Below, one piece after another: positions 48,794-57,002 of a DNA stretch of 64,000 bases. The stretch comes from Paralimibaculum aggregatum. GTDB taxonomy: Bacteria > Pseudomonadota > Alphaproteobacteria > Rhodobacterales > Rhodobacteraceae. The stretch lies in assembly GCF_030270585.1 (NCBI RefSeq), contig NZ_BSYI01000018.1, positions 25,573 to 89,572 on the forward strand, in the 5' to 3' direction. The stretch's first letter is position 1, and each line of letters begins with the position of its first letter. Under the pieces are notes generated by a model. The model did not search any database and was not told where the DNA came from. It was given only the letters and a program-made list of their open reading frames with translations. Position numbers and translations under genes: made by a program.

Positions 48794-50121
48794 TGCGCCA
48801 TGCCATCCGCGCGATGCTGGCGGCGCTGCTGCTGCCGGCGCTGGCGGCCTGCGCCCTGCCCGGCCAGCGCCCCGCCGCGGTGCCCGAGCCGCCGGCGGAG
48901 CCGGTTCTCCATGCGCGCCTGCCGGCGGGCCATACCGGCTACGACAACGCCTCGCTGGCGCGGCTCTTCGTGCTGCTGACGCACGACACCGAATGGGGCG
49001 GGCGGCGGCCGCATCTGGTGCGCATCGAGGCGCCGGTGGTGGTGGGCATCGAGGGGCCGGGCGCGGCGCTGCACCAGCCCTTCCTCGACACCTATCTCGC
49101 CTATCTCCGCCAGCATGGCGGGCTCGACATCCGCCGCGGCGCGGTGGATCGCAACATGGTGGTGCGGCTCGTGCCGGGCGGCGATTTCCGCGACCTGCTG
49201 CCCGCCGCCTCCTGCGTTCTGGTGGCCGGAGACCGGCGCTGGCGCGATTTCGAGCGCGACCCGGCGGGCAATGGCGGCGACGCGCTGGCCGCCGCGCCGC
49301 GCCTCGAGGCGGTGACGATCTTCATCCCCGCCGATGCGATCCCCGCGGATGTGCGGCGCTGCCTGCTGGAGGAGATCGCGCAGGGCCTCGGCCCGCTCAA
49401 CGATCTCTACGGACTGGGGCCGTCGGTCTTCAACGACGATTTCGGGCATGTCTGGCCGACGCGGCTCGACCTGCTGATGCTGCGCGTGCTCTATGCGCCG
49501 GAGATGGCGACCGGGCTCTCCCGCAGCGAGACCGAGGCGCGAGCGCGGCTGGTTCTGGAGCGCATCAACCCGGCGGGCAGGCGCGCCCGCCCGCTGCCCC
49601 CGGTGCGCCACCGTGCCGAGCCGGCCTGGCGGCGGCTGATCGCCGGCGCGTTCCGGGGCGACCGTTCGGCCTCCGAGCGGCGCAGGGCGGCGACCGAGGC
49701 GCTGCGCTATGCCGAGGTCGCGCTGCCCGGCACCGCCTGGCACTGCCACAGCCTCGTGACGCTCGCCCATCTCGAGAAGCTGAAGATGCCGGAGCAGGCG
49801 GCGGCGCGGCTGGTGACCGCGGAGCGGGTCTGCACGAGGGTGCACGGGGCCGAGGATCCGCGGATCGCGCAGGCCCGGCTCACCCGCGCCGGCCTCGCGC
49901 TCAACATGGCGATGCCGGAAAAGGCGCTGGAGCTGACCGAGGGGCTCGCGCCGGTTCTGGCGGGACACGGGCTCGACGAGGCGCTGGCGGCGCATTATTC
50001 CCTGAGGGCGCGGGCGCTCGAGGGGCTCGGCCGCAGTGCCGAGGCCCGGGCAGAGGCGCGCCGCGCCGCCGCCTGGGAAGCCTATGCGACCGGACGCAGC
50101 AGGAGCGGCGCCGGCTCTTGA
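48793..50121 (+). CDS. DUF2927 lipoprotein
   Basis: 442 residues. The lipobox LPALAAC puts a lipidated cysteine at 20. The DUF2927 part reads LARLFVLLTHDTEWGGRRPHLVRIEAPVVV, YLAYLRQHGGLDI and RCLLEEIAQGLGPLNDLYGLGPSVFNDDFGHVWPTRLDLLMLRVLYAPEM, and is typical of Rhodobacterales. A second half, from about residue 275, is rich in alanine and looks helical/TPR-like. Function is not known; the HE(I)xQ-like stretch EEIAQGLG suggests a protease-like fold without the full zinc motif. Translationally coupled to the acetyltransferase. Confidence 0.85.
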   Translation: MRHAIRAMLAALLLPALAACALPGQRPAAVPEPPAEPVLHARLPAGHTGYDNASLARLFVLLTHDTEWGGRRPHLVRIEAPVVVGIEGPGAALHQPFLDTYLAYLRQHGGLDIRRGAVDRNMVVRLVPGGDFRDLLPAASCVLVAGDRRWRDFERDPAGNGGDALAAAPRLEAVTIFIPADAIPADVRRCLLEEIAQGLGPLNDLYGLGPSVFNDDFGHVWPTRLDLLMLRVLYAPEMATGLSRSETEARARLVLERINPAGRRARPLPPVRHRAEPAWRRLIAGAFRGDRSASERRRAATEALRYAEVALPGTAWHCHSLVTLAHLEKLKMPEQAAARLVTAERVCTRVHGAEDPRIAQARLTRAGLALNMAMPEKALELTEGLAPVLAGHGLDEALAAHYSLRARALEGLGRSAEARAEARRAAAWEAYATGRSRSGAGS

Positions 50122-50194
50122 CCACCGGCCCGCCGGGCCATCTCTACGGCAGACCGGCCCCATGCGCCGAAGCCAAGCGGAGGAGATCCGAGCC

Positions 50195-50371
50195 ATGGCA
50201 CTCTTGATCCTGACCTTTCTCGGCGCCGGCCTCCTCGGCTGGGTGCGCGCCGGGCGCCGCGGCGGCACCACCGGCGACCGCGTGCAATACGCCCTCGCCC
50301 ATGCCATACCCGCCATGCTGGCCATGCTGGCCCTGCAGATCCTGGCGGCGCGGCTCGGCCTCTTCGGCTGA
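50195..50371 (+). CDS. Small two-helix membrane protein
   Basis: 58 residues. The start at 50195 (MALLILTFLGAGLLGWVRAGRRGG) has GGAGGAG upstream. Helix 1 is residues 2-17, a basic loop RAGRRGGTTGDR follows, and helix 2 is about 27-52 (YALAHAIPAMLAMLALQILAARL). It lies between the DUF2927 gene and the VWA gene. I recognise no family with an assigned function; small genes here are usual in relatives. Confidence 0.75.
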   Translation: MALLILTFLGAGLLGWVRAGRRGGTTGDRVQYALAHAIPAMLAMLALQILAARLGLFG

Positions 50372-50401
50372 ACCCGCCCCGACACCGGCAAGCGAGTCAC
50401 C

Positions 50402-51592
50402 ATGTTTCTCAAGCTGTTCTTCGGTCTCAGATCCGCCGGCGTGCCGGTCAGCCTGCGCGAGTATCTGACGCTGCACGAGGCGATGCAGGCGGAGCTGGTG
50501 GCCTATGACATCGAGGGGTTCTACCATCTTTCCCGCGCCGCGCTGGTGAAGGACGAGCGCTTCTTCGACCGGTTCGACCGGGTCTTCGCCGAGGCGTTCA
50601 AGGGGCTGGAGGCGGTCTCCGGCAATGCCGAGGATGGCGTCGCGACCGTCGATCTGCCGGAGGAATGGCTGCGCCGGCTGGCCGAGAAGCATCTCTCGGA
50701 GGAGGAGAAGGCGCTCGTCGAATCCCTCGGCGGATGGGACAAGCTGATGGAAACGCTGCGCCAGCGGCTCGAGGAGCAGCAGGGGCGCCACCAGGGCGGC
50801 AGCAAGTGGATCGGCACCGCCGGCACCTCGCCCTTCGGCGCCTATGGCTACAACCCCGAGGGCGTGCGCATCGGGCAGGACCGCTCGCGCCACCGCCGCG
50901 CCGTGAAGGTCTGGGACAAGCGCCAGTTCCGCGATCTCGACGGCGACCGCGAGCTCGGCACCCGCACCATCAAGGTGGCGCTGAAGCGCCTGCGCCGCTG
51001 GGCCCGCGAGGGCGCGGCCGAGGAGCTCGACCTCGACGGCACGATCCGCGCCACCGCGCATCAGGGCTGGCTCGACGTCAAGCTCCGGCCCGAGCGGCAC
51101 AACGCGGTGAAGGTGCTGCTGCTGTTCGATGTCGGCGGCTCGATGGACGACCATATCCGGGTCTGCGAGGAGCTGTTCTCCGCCGCGCGCTCGGAGTTCA
51201 AGCACCTCGAATACTACTATTTCCACAACTGCCTCTACGAGGGCGTCTGGCGCGACAATCGCCGGCGCTGGGATGCGCAGACCCCCACCGAGCAGGTGCT
51301 GCGCACCTATGGGCCGGACTGGAAGCTGATCTTCGTCGGCGATGCCGCGATGTCGCCCTACGAGGTGGTGATGCCGGGCGGCGCCAACGAGCACTGGAAC
51401 GCCGAGAGCGGCGAAACCTGGCTGCGCCGGGCGCTCGCGCGGTTCCCGCGGGCCGCCTGGATCAACCCCACGCCGGAGGCGCACTGGGGCTATACCCAGT
51501 CGATCGGCCTGATCCGCCGGATCATGGAGGACCGGATGTATCCGATGACCCTCAGCGGGCTCGAAGCCGCCACCCGCGAACTGAGCCGCTGA
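50402..51592 (+). CDS. VWA-domain protein, CoxE-like (MoxR partner)
   Basis: 396 residues. CoxE-type start MFLKLFFGLRSAGVPVSLREYLTLHEAM, then a central domain and a von Willebrand A domain from about 235 with a metal-site motif DVGGS at 243-247 (LLLFDVGGSMDDHIRVCEELF), where the usual D-x-S-x-S has Gly in place of the first Ser. GAAPSSFGAYGYNPEGVRIG-type loop and ETWLRRALARFPRAAWINPTPEAHWGY follow. It presumably acts with the MoxR ATPase at 46437-47282. No signal peptide. GTCACC directly precedes the ATG, with no strong ribosome site. Confidence 0.88.
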   Translation: MFLKLFFGLRSAGVPVSLREYLTLHEAMQAELVAYDIEGFYHLSRAALVKDERFFDRFDRVFAEAFKGLEAVSGNAEDGVATVDLPEEWLRRLAEKHLSEEEKALVESLGGWDKLMETLRQRLEEQQGRHQGGSKWIGTAGTSPFGAYGYNPEGVRIGQDRSRHRRAVKVWDKRQFRDLDGDRELGTRTIKVALKRLRRWAREGAAEELDLDGTIRATAHQGWLDVKLRPERHNAVKVLLLFDVGGSMDDHIRVCEELFSAARSEFKHLEYYYFHNCLYEGVWRDNRRRWDAQTPTEQVLRTYGPDWKLIFVGDAAMSPYEVVMPGGANEHWNAESGETWLRRALARFPRAAWINPTPEAHWGYTQSIGLIRRIMEDRMYPMTLSGLEAATRELSR

Positions 51593-51655
51593 AGGCCCGC
51601 AGCGCACCGCGCCCGGAGATTGCCGCTCGCTGCCGCCGCGGAGCCGGCGTTCCCG

Positions 51656-51806
51656 GCCCCGGCCGGTGATCGCACCCTGGCCGGGGCTGTTCCGGCCGCG
51701 CTTCCGGATCGCGGCACGATCCGCCGCGGCTGGCGGCCGCCGATCCGCCAGCCGGCCTCGGTTAGGCGCCGCCGCAGGGGGCGGCGGCCTTGCGCGCCGC
51801 GCAAGG
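51656..51806. repeat. Cluster of four stem-loops between the VWA and DMT genes
   Basis: Within 150 bp: a 9-bp stem (51656-51664 with 51679-51687), a 9-bp stem (51728-51736 with 51745-51753), a bulged stem of about 10 bp (51764-51773 with 51780-51790), and an 8-bp stem with 3-nt loop (51788-51795 with 51799-51806). The 294-bp interval has no gene. Could be a structured leader of the permease gene or stacked terminators. Confidence 0.55.
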
Positions 51807-51886
51807 CTCCCTTGCCGCCCGACGCTGCCCGCAATCCTCGACAAATCCGGCATCCCGCCCCAATGATCGGTCCGAGGAGGACCATC

Positions 51887-52870
51887 ATGACCGCGCCCAT
51901 CGCCGCCCCCGCCGCGCAGCACGCGCCGGCGCTCGGGATCCTGTGCATTCTCGCCGGGATGACCTGCATCTCTGTCAACGACATGCTGATCAAGCAGCTT
52001 TCCGGCGGCTATCCGCTGCACCAGATGGTCTTCGTGCGCTCGGCGATCGGCATCGTCTTCACCATCGGCCTCGTGCAGCTCGAGGGCGGCTGGAAGATCC
52101 TGCGCACCGACCGCCCCTGGCTGCATGTCCTCCGCGGGCTGGCGGTGGTGGCGTCCAACATGATGTATTTCGCCGCCCTCGCGGTGCTGCCGCTGGCAAC
52201 CGCGACGGCGCTGTTCTTCGTTGCGCCGCTCTTCATCACGCTGCTCTCGATCCCGGTGCTGGGCGAGAAGGTCGGCCCCTGGCGGCTCGGCGCGGTGGCC
52301 GTCGGCTTCTGCGGCGTGCTGCTGATGCTGGGCCCGGCCGACACCGGCGCGCAGCCGACCGGCGTGCTGCTGCTGCCGGTGGCCGCGGCCTTCTGCTATG
52401 CGCTGCTGCAGGTGCTCACGCGCAAGCTCGGCATGGGCTCCAAGGCCTCGGCGATGGCGATCTATCTGCAGGTGATGTTCATCCTGGTCAGCCTCGGCTT
52501 CTGGGCGGCCACCGGCGACGGGCGCCTGACCGAAGGGCTGTCCAACGAGAGCCTGGTCTTCCTGTTCCGCGCGTGGGTCTGGCCGGCACCGGAGGACCGG
52601 CTGCTGTTCCTCGGCCTCGGGCTCAACGCGGCGGTGATCGGCTACACGCTGAGCCAGGCCTACCGTTCCGCCGCCGCCGCCACCGTGGCGCCCTTCGAAT
52701 ACGTCGCGCTGCCGCTGGCGATCTTCTGGGGCTGGGCGGTGTTCGACGAACTGCCGGGGCCCTGGGTGCTCGCCGGGATCGCGCTGATCGCCGGCGCCGG
52801 GCTCTTCGTCTTCCTGCGCGAAAGGGCCCGCCGCCGCCCGCTCCGCCACACCCGCCCGGTGCAGCGCTGA
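51887..52870 (+). CDS. EamA-family permease (drug/metabolite transporter)
   Basis: 327 residues, ten helices in two EamA halves. ILCILAGMTCISVNDMLIKQLSGGYPLHQMVFVRSAIG starts repeat 1, with MMYFAALAVLPLATATALFFVAPLFITLLSIPVLGEKVG closing it. Repeat 2 starts near 180 with AFCYALLQVLTRKLG and ends in APFEYVALPLAIFWGWAVFDELPGPWVLAGIALIAGAGLFV. Exporters of amino acids or metabolites look like this; substrate unknown. GAGGAGGACC precedes the ATG. Confidence 0.88.
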   Translation: MTAPIAAPAAQHAPALGILCILAGMTCISVNDMLIKQLSGGYPLHQMVFVRSAIGIVFTIGLVQLEGGWKILRTDRPWLHVLRGLAVVASNMMYFAALAVLPLATATALFFVAPLFITLLSIPVLGEKVGPWRLGAVAVGFCGVLLMLGPADTGAQPTGVLLLPVAAAFCYALLQVLTRKLGMGSKASAMAIYLQVMFILVSLGFWAATGDGRLTEGLSNESLVFLFRAWVWPAPEDRLLFLGLGLNAAVIGYTLSQAYRSAAAATVAPFEYVALPLAIFWGWAVFDELPGPWVLAGIALIAGAGLFVFLRERARRRPLRHTRPVQR

Positions 52871-52900
52871 GATCCCGGGCGCCGCGCCCGCCAGAGGCCC

Positions 52901-52975
52901 CCGCCGCCTCCCATGGGTGGGCTCTTGAAACGCCCGCCCGGGGGCGAGACCTCGACAGGGTGGGGGAGGCGGCGG
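52901..52975. repeat. 75-bp hairpin repeat, copy 1
   Basis: Ends form a perfect 12-bp stem (52901-52912 with 52964-52975). The left end reads CCGCCGCCTCCCATGGGTGG and the right end GGGTGGGGGAGGCGGCGG. Copy 2 at 54876-54948 shares both ends and the location between convergent genes. At the sixth stem pair copy 1 has G-C and copy 2 has A-T. Two of a probable interspersed family. Confidence 0.8.
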
Positions 52976-52995
52976 CCCCGGCCCGCCACCGGGCG

Positions 52996-53430
52996 CTAGC
53001 GCCGGTCGAGGTCGATCTCCGGCCCCAGCGTCGCATCCGCCGGGATGCCGAGCAGCGCCAGCGCCTCGGCCTCGCGCTCGACCACGTCGAAGCGCACCCC
53101 CGGCAGATCCAGCATGTCCCACTGCGCCTTGTAGAGCCATGCGATCGGCCGGTGCAGCCCGTACGGCGCGCAGAGCACCGACCGGAAGGCCGGCGCGCGG
53201 CCGCCGCGGCTCTCCTCCAGCAGCACCGCACGCTGGATTCGCGCCAGTGCCGGCAGGTCGAGCCGGTGCAGCGCGGCGCCCTGATCCACCGCGACCAGCC
53301 GCGCGACCCCCGGCCTGACCAGCCCGGCACCGAAGGCGAACTGCAACGAGGCGCGGATATCGCCGGCCTCGACCACGCCGCTCAGCCGGGCGATCACCGC
53401 CGCATGGCCCTCGACATATTGCACGCGCAT
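52996..53430 (-). CDS. Conserved hypothetical, STAS/SpoIIAA-like
   Basis: 144 residues, soluble. MRVQYVEGHAAVIARLSGVVEAGDIRASLQFAFGAGL is followed by RLVAVDQGAALHRLDLPALARIQRAVLLEE, a beta-alpha order that resembles STAS and SpoIIAA-like folds, although the match is weak. APAFRSVLCAPYGLHRPIAWLYKAQWDML is the best conserved-looking segment. Start at 53430, with GTG codons a few residues upstream as alternatives. It lies 52 bp after the glyoxalase-like gene and is probably co-transcribed with it. Function unknown. Confidence 0.6.
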   Translation of the reverse strand: MRVQYVEGHAAVIARLSGVVEAGDIRASLQFAFGAGLVRPGVARLVAVDQGAALHRLDLPALARIQRAVLLEESRGGRAPAFRSVLCAPYGLHRPIAWLYKAQWDMLDLPGVRFDVVEREAEALALLGIPADATLGPEIDLDRR

Positions 53431-53482
53431 CGGCACCGGACGCCCCTCCACTCGGAGCCCCTCGCCGCGGCCCCTCCCGAGC

Positions 53483-53983
53483 TTACACGCCGGCAGCGAG
53501 CAAGTCGTCAAGATCCAGCGGCGCGTTGACCATGGCAAGCCGGCCGCCGGCGTCGCGCGGCCAGTCCCGCTCCGGCCGGTCGCGATAGAGCTCGACCCCG
53601 TTGCCGTCCGGGTCGTTCAGATAGACCGCCTCCGAGACCCCGTGATCCGCCTTGCCGGTGAGGCGGATCCCCGCCGCCAGAACCCGCGCCACCGCCCGCG
53701 CCAGGGACGGGCGGTCCGGATACAGGAAGGCGGTGTGATAGAGCCCGCTATGGCCCGGCGGCGGCGGCGTGCCGCCGGCGCTTTCCCAGATGTTGAGCCC
53801 GATATGGTGATGATAGCCATCGGCGCCGAGAAAGGCCGCGCCGCTGGCGAAGCGCTGCATCACGTCGAGCCCGAGCACGCCGCCATAGAAGGCGATGGCG
53901 CGGTCGAGATCGGCGACGCGCAGATGGACATGGCCGATGCGCACCCCGGGAACGGCGGCGGCGGCGGGCTCGAGCGGGATCAT
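53483..53983 (-). CDS. VOC-family protein (catechol-dioxygenase/CatE-like)
   Basis: 166 residues. RIGHVHLRVADLDRAIAFYGGVLGLDVMQRF carries the first metal histidine, GADGYHHHIGLNIWESAGG and SGLYHTAFLYPDRPSLARAV the second region, and DHGVSEAVYLNDPDGNGVELYRDRP the terminal glutamate. The pattern is that of CatE/extradiol-dioxygenase-like VOC proteins. Start at 53983 (MIPLEPAA), with GGAGGAGCCC upstream. Diverges from the M48 protease gene. Not closely similar to the other VOC gene at 1730-2206. Confidence 0.85.
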   Translation of the reverse strand: MIPLEPAAAAVPGVRIGHVHLRVADLDRAIAFYGGVLGLDVMQRFASGAAFLGADGYHHHIGLNIWESAGGTPPPPGHSGLYHTAFLYPDRPSLARAVARVLAAGIRLTGKADHGVSEAVYLNDPDGNGVELYRDRPERDWPRDAGGRLAMVNAPLDLDDLLAAGV

Positions 53984-54153
53984 GGGCTCCTCCAGGGGCC
54001 GCGGCGGCGGGACCGCCCCGGCGCCTCTCCCTCCGATGTGGCATTGCCAGCCGCGCCTGTCAGCCGGCGATGCCCGCAAATCACTCCTCCCCGCCGGGCA
54101 AGGATTGTGCGTGCACGCCGCTTTCCGAGGATGACTGCGGGCGCCTCTGCACC

Positions 54154-54159
54154 TACATT
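54154..54159 (+). promoter_or_regulatory. Candidate -10 next to the M48 start
   Basis: TACATT ends 6 nt before the ATG at 54166. No ribosome site is present. The -35 is not convincing. Confidence 0.3.
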
Positions 54160-54165
54160 CACCCC

Positions 54166-54864
54166 ATGCTCAAGCTCCTCCTGATCCTCGCCCCGGTGCT
54201 GCTCGCCCTCGTCTGGTTCTCGATCGCCTCGCGGACCAGCGGCGCGGCCCTGCGCCGGCGCTCGCGGCGGCTCGAGAACGACCAGCTCGAGAGCATCCTG
54301 CGCCGGATCGCGCGCACCGCCGGCGTGGCGGAGGTGCAGGTCCGCGTGCTCGACGAGCCCATGGTCAACGGGCTGGCGACGCCGGGGGGGGAGATTTACG
54401 TCACCCGCGGGCTGGTCGATCAAGTCCGCCGCGGCCGCGTCAGCCCGGCGGAGTTCGCCTCCGTGGTGGCGCATGAGCTCGGCCATCTGGCGCTCGGACA
54501 CACCCGCCGGCGCGCCATCGACATTGCCATCGCCCAGGCGGTGCACACGGTGCTCGGCGGCGTGCTGGCCCGGCTGATCCCGGTGATCGGCTGGTATCTG
54601 GCACGGCTGCTCTCGGGCTTCTTCGTCGCCACCCTCTCGCGCAAGGACGAGTTCGAGGCCGATGCCTATGCCACCGCGGTGATGATCCGGGCCGGCCTCG
54701 GCGCCGAGCCGCAGGCGCGGATGCTGGAGAAGCTGCGCGAACTGGTGCCCGGGGTCACGGCCGCCGCCGGGCCGGCCGCCTGGCTCGCCAGCCACCCGCC
54801 GGTGGAGGCCCGTGCCAGAGCGATCCGCGAGAATGCCGCCCGCTGGGAGGGCGCTGCCGGCTGA
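54166..54864 (+). CDS. M48-family zinc metalloprotease, membrane-bound
   Basis: 232 residues. A membrane helix at about 2-20 anchors a peptidase domain. The zinc site is HELGH at 103-107 with the third ligand E164 in DEFEADAYA. EIYVTRGLVDQVRRGRVSPAEFASVVAHELGHLALGH is the classic M48 text; GWYLARLLSGFFVATLSRKDEFEAD follows. Relatives include HtpX and LoiP-type quality-control proteases. The start ATG at 54166 has no ribosome site and lies 6 nt after TACATT, so the message may be leaderless. An in-frame upstream ATG at 54070 adds an unrelated tail. Confidence 0.86.
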   Translation: MLKLLLILAPVLLALVWFSIASRTSGAALRRRSRRLENDQLESILRRIARTAGVAEVQVRVLDEPMVNGLATPGGEIYVTRGLVDQVRRGRVSPAEFASVVAHELGHLALGHTRRRAIDIAIAQAVHTVLGGVLARLIPVIGWYLARLLSGFFVATLSRKDEFEADAYATAVMIRAGLGAEPQARMLEKLRELVPGVTAAAGPAAWLASHPPVEARARAIRENAARWEGAAG

Positions 54865-54875
54865 GCCCGCGCAGC

Positions 54876-54948
54876 CCGCCACCTCCCATGGGTGGGCCGC
54901 GCTGCCCTCATAGCCGCCGCGACATCTCAGGGGTGGGGGAGGTGGCGG
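54876..54948. repeat. 73-bp hairpin repeat, copy 2
   Basis: Ends form a perfect 12-bp stem (54876-54887 with 54937-54948). Left end CCGCCACCTCCCATGGGTGG, right end GGGTGGGGGAGGTGGCGG. Relative to copy 1 the middle is unrelated, but a compensatory change (G-C to A-T) keeps the stem perfect. It lies between the convergent M48 and phnM genes. Confidence 0.8.
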
Positions 54949-54973
54949 CCCGCGCTCTCCTCCCGCGCCGCCG

Positions 54974-56215
54974 TCAGCCGATCTGCGCGCCGCCCGACCA
55001 GACCCCGGCAACCACCGCGAGCCCATCGAGATCGCGCAGCAGCACCAGATCCGCCCGCTTGCCGATGGCGATCTCGCCGCGGTCCCCGAGCCCGGCGGCC
55101 TCGGCCGGCGCCCGCGTCACCGTGGCGATCGCCCCCGGCAGGTCCCCGGTCAGCTCGGCGAGCTTCATCGCCCCCATGACCAGCGCCGAGGGCGCATAAT
55201 CCGACGACAGGATGTCGAGCAGCCCCTCGGCCGCCAGCTCCGCCGCAGCGACATTGCCCGAATGGCTGCCGCCGCGCAGGATGTTGGGCGCGCCCATCAT
55301 CACCGGCACCCCCGCCGCCTTGCAGGCCTGCGCCGCCTCGAGCGTGGTCGGGAACTCGGCAAAGCGCACGCCGAGCGCGACCGACTGCGCGACATGGTCC
55401 CCGGTGGTGTCGTCATGGCTGGCGAGCGCCGCGCCGAGCGTCCGCGCCCGCGCCACGATCCCGGCCTCGTGCGCCGGCCCGCGCTCGGCCGAGAGCGCCT
55501 TGGTGTAGCGCGTGAACTCCGCCATCTCCGCCTCCGAGAGCCCGTGCCGGCCCTGGTAATACTGGCGATACTTGCCCTCGTCGGCAAACTGCCGCTGCCC
55601 CGGCGAATGGTCCATCACCGAGACGATCCGCACGAGCGCCTCGCCGGCGAACTCGTCGAGCTCCTCGAGCACCGTATGCGAGCAGATCTCGGCGCGGATA
55701 TGCAGGAAATGCTGGATCCGGAGCGCGCCCTGGCGCCGCAGCCGGATGATCTGGTCGGCCACCTCGCGGGCATAGCGCACGCTCTCATGGCTCTCGAAGG
55801 GGGTCTTCAGCGTGCCGGCGCGGATCGAATCGAACACCGTGGTCATGCCCGCCGCGGCGATCTCGCCGTCATGCGCCAGAACCGCCGCCGCCCGCGGCCA
55901 GTGCACGCCCGGGCGCGGGCGGAGATGCTTCTCGAGATTGTCGGTGTGCAGCTCGACGAGCCCCGGGATCAGCGTCGCGCCGTCGCAGTCGAGCGCCCCG
56001 GCGGGCACGCCCGCGCCCTCGGCAATGTCGGCGATCACCCCGTCGCGGAGCGCGACGCTGCCCCGCACCACCTCGCCGGCCAGCACCAGCCGGGCATTGG
56101 CCAGCACCAGCGGCGGCGCCGGGCGCGGCGCGAGACCCGGCTCGGGCTCGGGCCCGGGCATCCCGGACGGGGCAGCGCCTTCGGGAGGCGCCATCAGGCG
56201 GGTCGGACTTGACAT
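54974..56215 (-). CDS. phnM: Alpha-D-ribose 1-methylphosphonate 5-triphosphate diphosphatase
   Basis: 413 residues against about 378 in E. coli. It removes pyrophosphate from the triphosphorylated phosphonate-ribose intermediate, preparing the C-P lyase substrate. Amidohydrolase fold: LIPGLVELHTDNLEKHLRPRPGV gives the first metal histidine, LRIQHFLHIRAEI the second, and MDHSPGQRQF, SHDDTTGDHV and MMGAPNILRGGSHSGNV further ligands. A 35-residue proline-rich N-terminal tail is extra. Start at 56215 with GAGGAGG upstream. It is on the same strand as phnL but separated from it by a plus-strand gene. Confidence 0.93.
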   Translation of the reverse strand: MSSPTRLMAPPEGAAPSGMPGPEPEPGLAPRPAPPLVLANARLVLAGEVVRGSVALRDGVIADIAEGAGVPAGALDCDGATLIPGLVELHTDNLEKHLRPRPGVHWPRAAAVLAHDGEIAAAGMTTVFDSIRAGTLKTPFESHESVRYAREVADQIIRLRRQGALRIQHFLHIRAEICSHTVLEELDEFAGEALVRIVSVMDHSPGQRQFADEGKYRQYYQGRHGLSEAEMAEFTRYTKALSAERGPAHEAGIVARARTLGAALASHDDTTGDHVAQSVALGVRFAEFPTTLEAAQACKAAGVPVMMGAPNILRGGSHSGNVAAAELAAEGLLDILSSDYAPSALVMGAMKLAELTGDLPGAIATVTRAPAEAAGLGDRGEIAIGKRADLVLLRDLDGLAVVAGVWSGGAQIG

Positions 56216-56307
56216 GGGCGGCCTCCTCGGCAGGTCTGTCCCCGGCTGCAGTGCGGCGCCGGCGCTGTCAAGCCGGCCTGCGCGCATGGGGTGAAATGGG
56301 AGCGGAA

Positions 56308-56991
56308 ATGGGTCTCGACGGCTACGAACGCTACGCGGTCTACTGGGCGCCGGCGCCCGGCAGCGCGCTCGCCGAGGCCGGGGCCGACTGGCTCGGCTGG
56401 GATCCGGCGGCATGCCAGCCGCGGCCACAGAGCGAGGCGCAGGCGGCGCTCACGGAAGCGCCCCGGCGCTATGGCTTCCACGCCACGCTGAAACCGCCCT
56501 TCCGGCTGAACCGGGGCACGCACCCGGCGGATCTCGATGCGGCGCTGGCGGCGCTGGCCGCGGAGATCGCCCCGGTCGCGGCGCCGCCGCTCGCGCTCGA
56601 TGCGGCTCTCGGCTTCGCCGCGCTCAGGCCCTCGGGCCCCTGCCCCGAACTCGACGCGCTGGCGGCGGCCTGCGTGACCCGGCTCGATCCGCTGCGCGCG
56701 CCGCTGTCCGAGGCCGAGCTGGAGAAGCGCCGCGCCGGCAGGCTCGAGCCGCGCGAGGAGGCGCATCTGCGCCGCTGGGGCTATCCTTATGTGCTCGACG
56801 CCTTCCGCTTCCACCTGACGCTCTCGGGCCGGCTGCACCCGGAGGCGGCGCCGGCCGTGCTGGCGCGCGCCGCGGCGGCCTTCGGCCCGGCGATCGCCGG
56901 CCCGCTCGCGATCGACGCGCTGTGCCTCTTCGGCGATCCGGGCGCCGGCGCCGCCTTCCATCTGGTGGCGCGCCATCGCCTCGCCGGCTGA
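56308..56991 (+). CDS. DUF1045/2H phosphoesterase, phosphonate-operon type
   Basis: 227 residues. Two HxTx motifs, HATL (58-61, in YGFHATLKPPF) and HLTL (169-172, in RFHLTLSGRL), mark the 2H phosphoesterase superfamily, which opens cyclic phosphates. The start MGLDGYERYAVYWAPAPGSAL is the signature of the group annotated as a putative phosphonate-metabolism protein. Start at 56308, with GGGAGCGG upstream (56296 is an alternative). It is between phnM and phnL on the opposite strand, and diverges from phnM. I infer that it may open the 1,2-cyclic phosphate in place of PhnP. Confidence 0.85.
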   Translation: MGLDGYERYAVYWAPAPGSALAEAGADWLGWDPAACQPRPQSEAQAALTEAPRRYGFHATLKPPFRLNRGTHPADLDAALAALAAEIAPVAAPPLALDAALGFAALRPSGPCPELDALAAACVTRLDPLRAPLSEAELEKRRAGRLEPREEAHLRRWGYPYVLDAFRFHLTLSGRLHPEAAPAVLARAAAAFGPAIAGPLAIDALCLFGDPGAGAAFHLVARHRLAG

Positions 56992-57002
56992 AGCGGCGGG
57001 CG

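Noticed and set aside
50144..53140. A 998-residue minus-strand frame spanning the VWA and DMT genes
   Set aside because: Composition-driven frame opposite two well-supported genes; repetitive, low-complexity translation.
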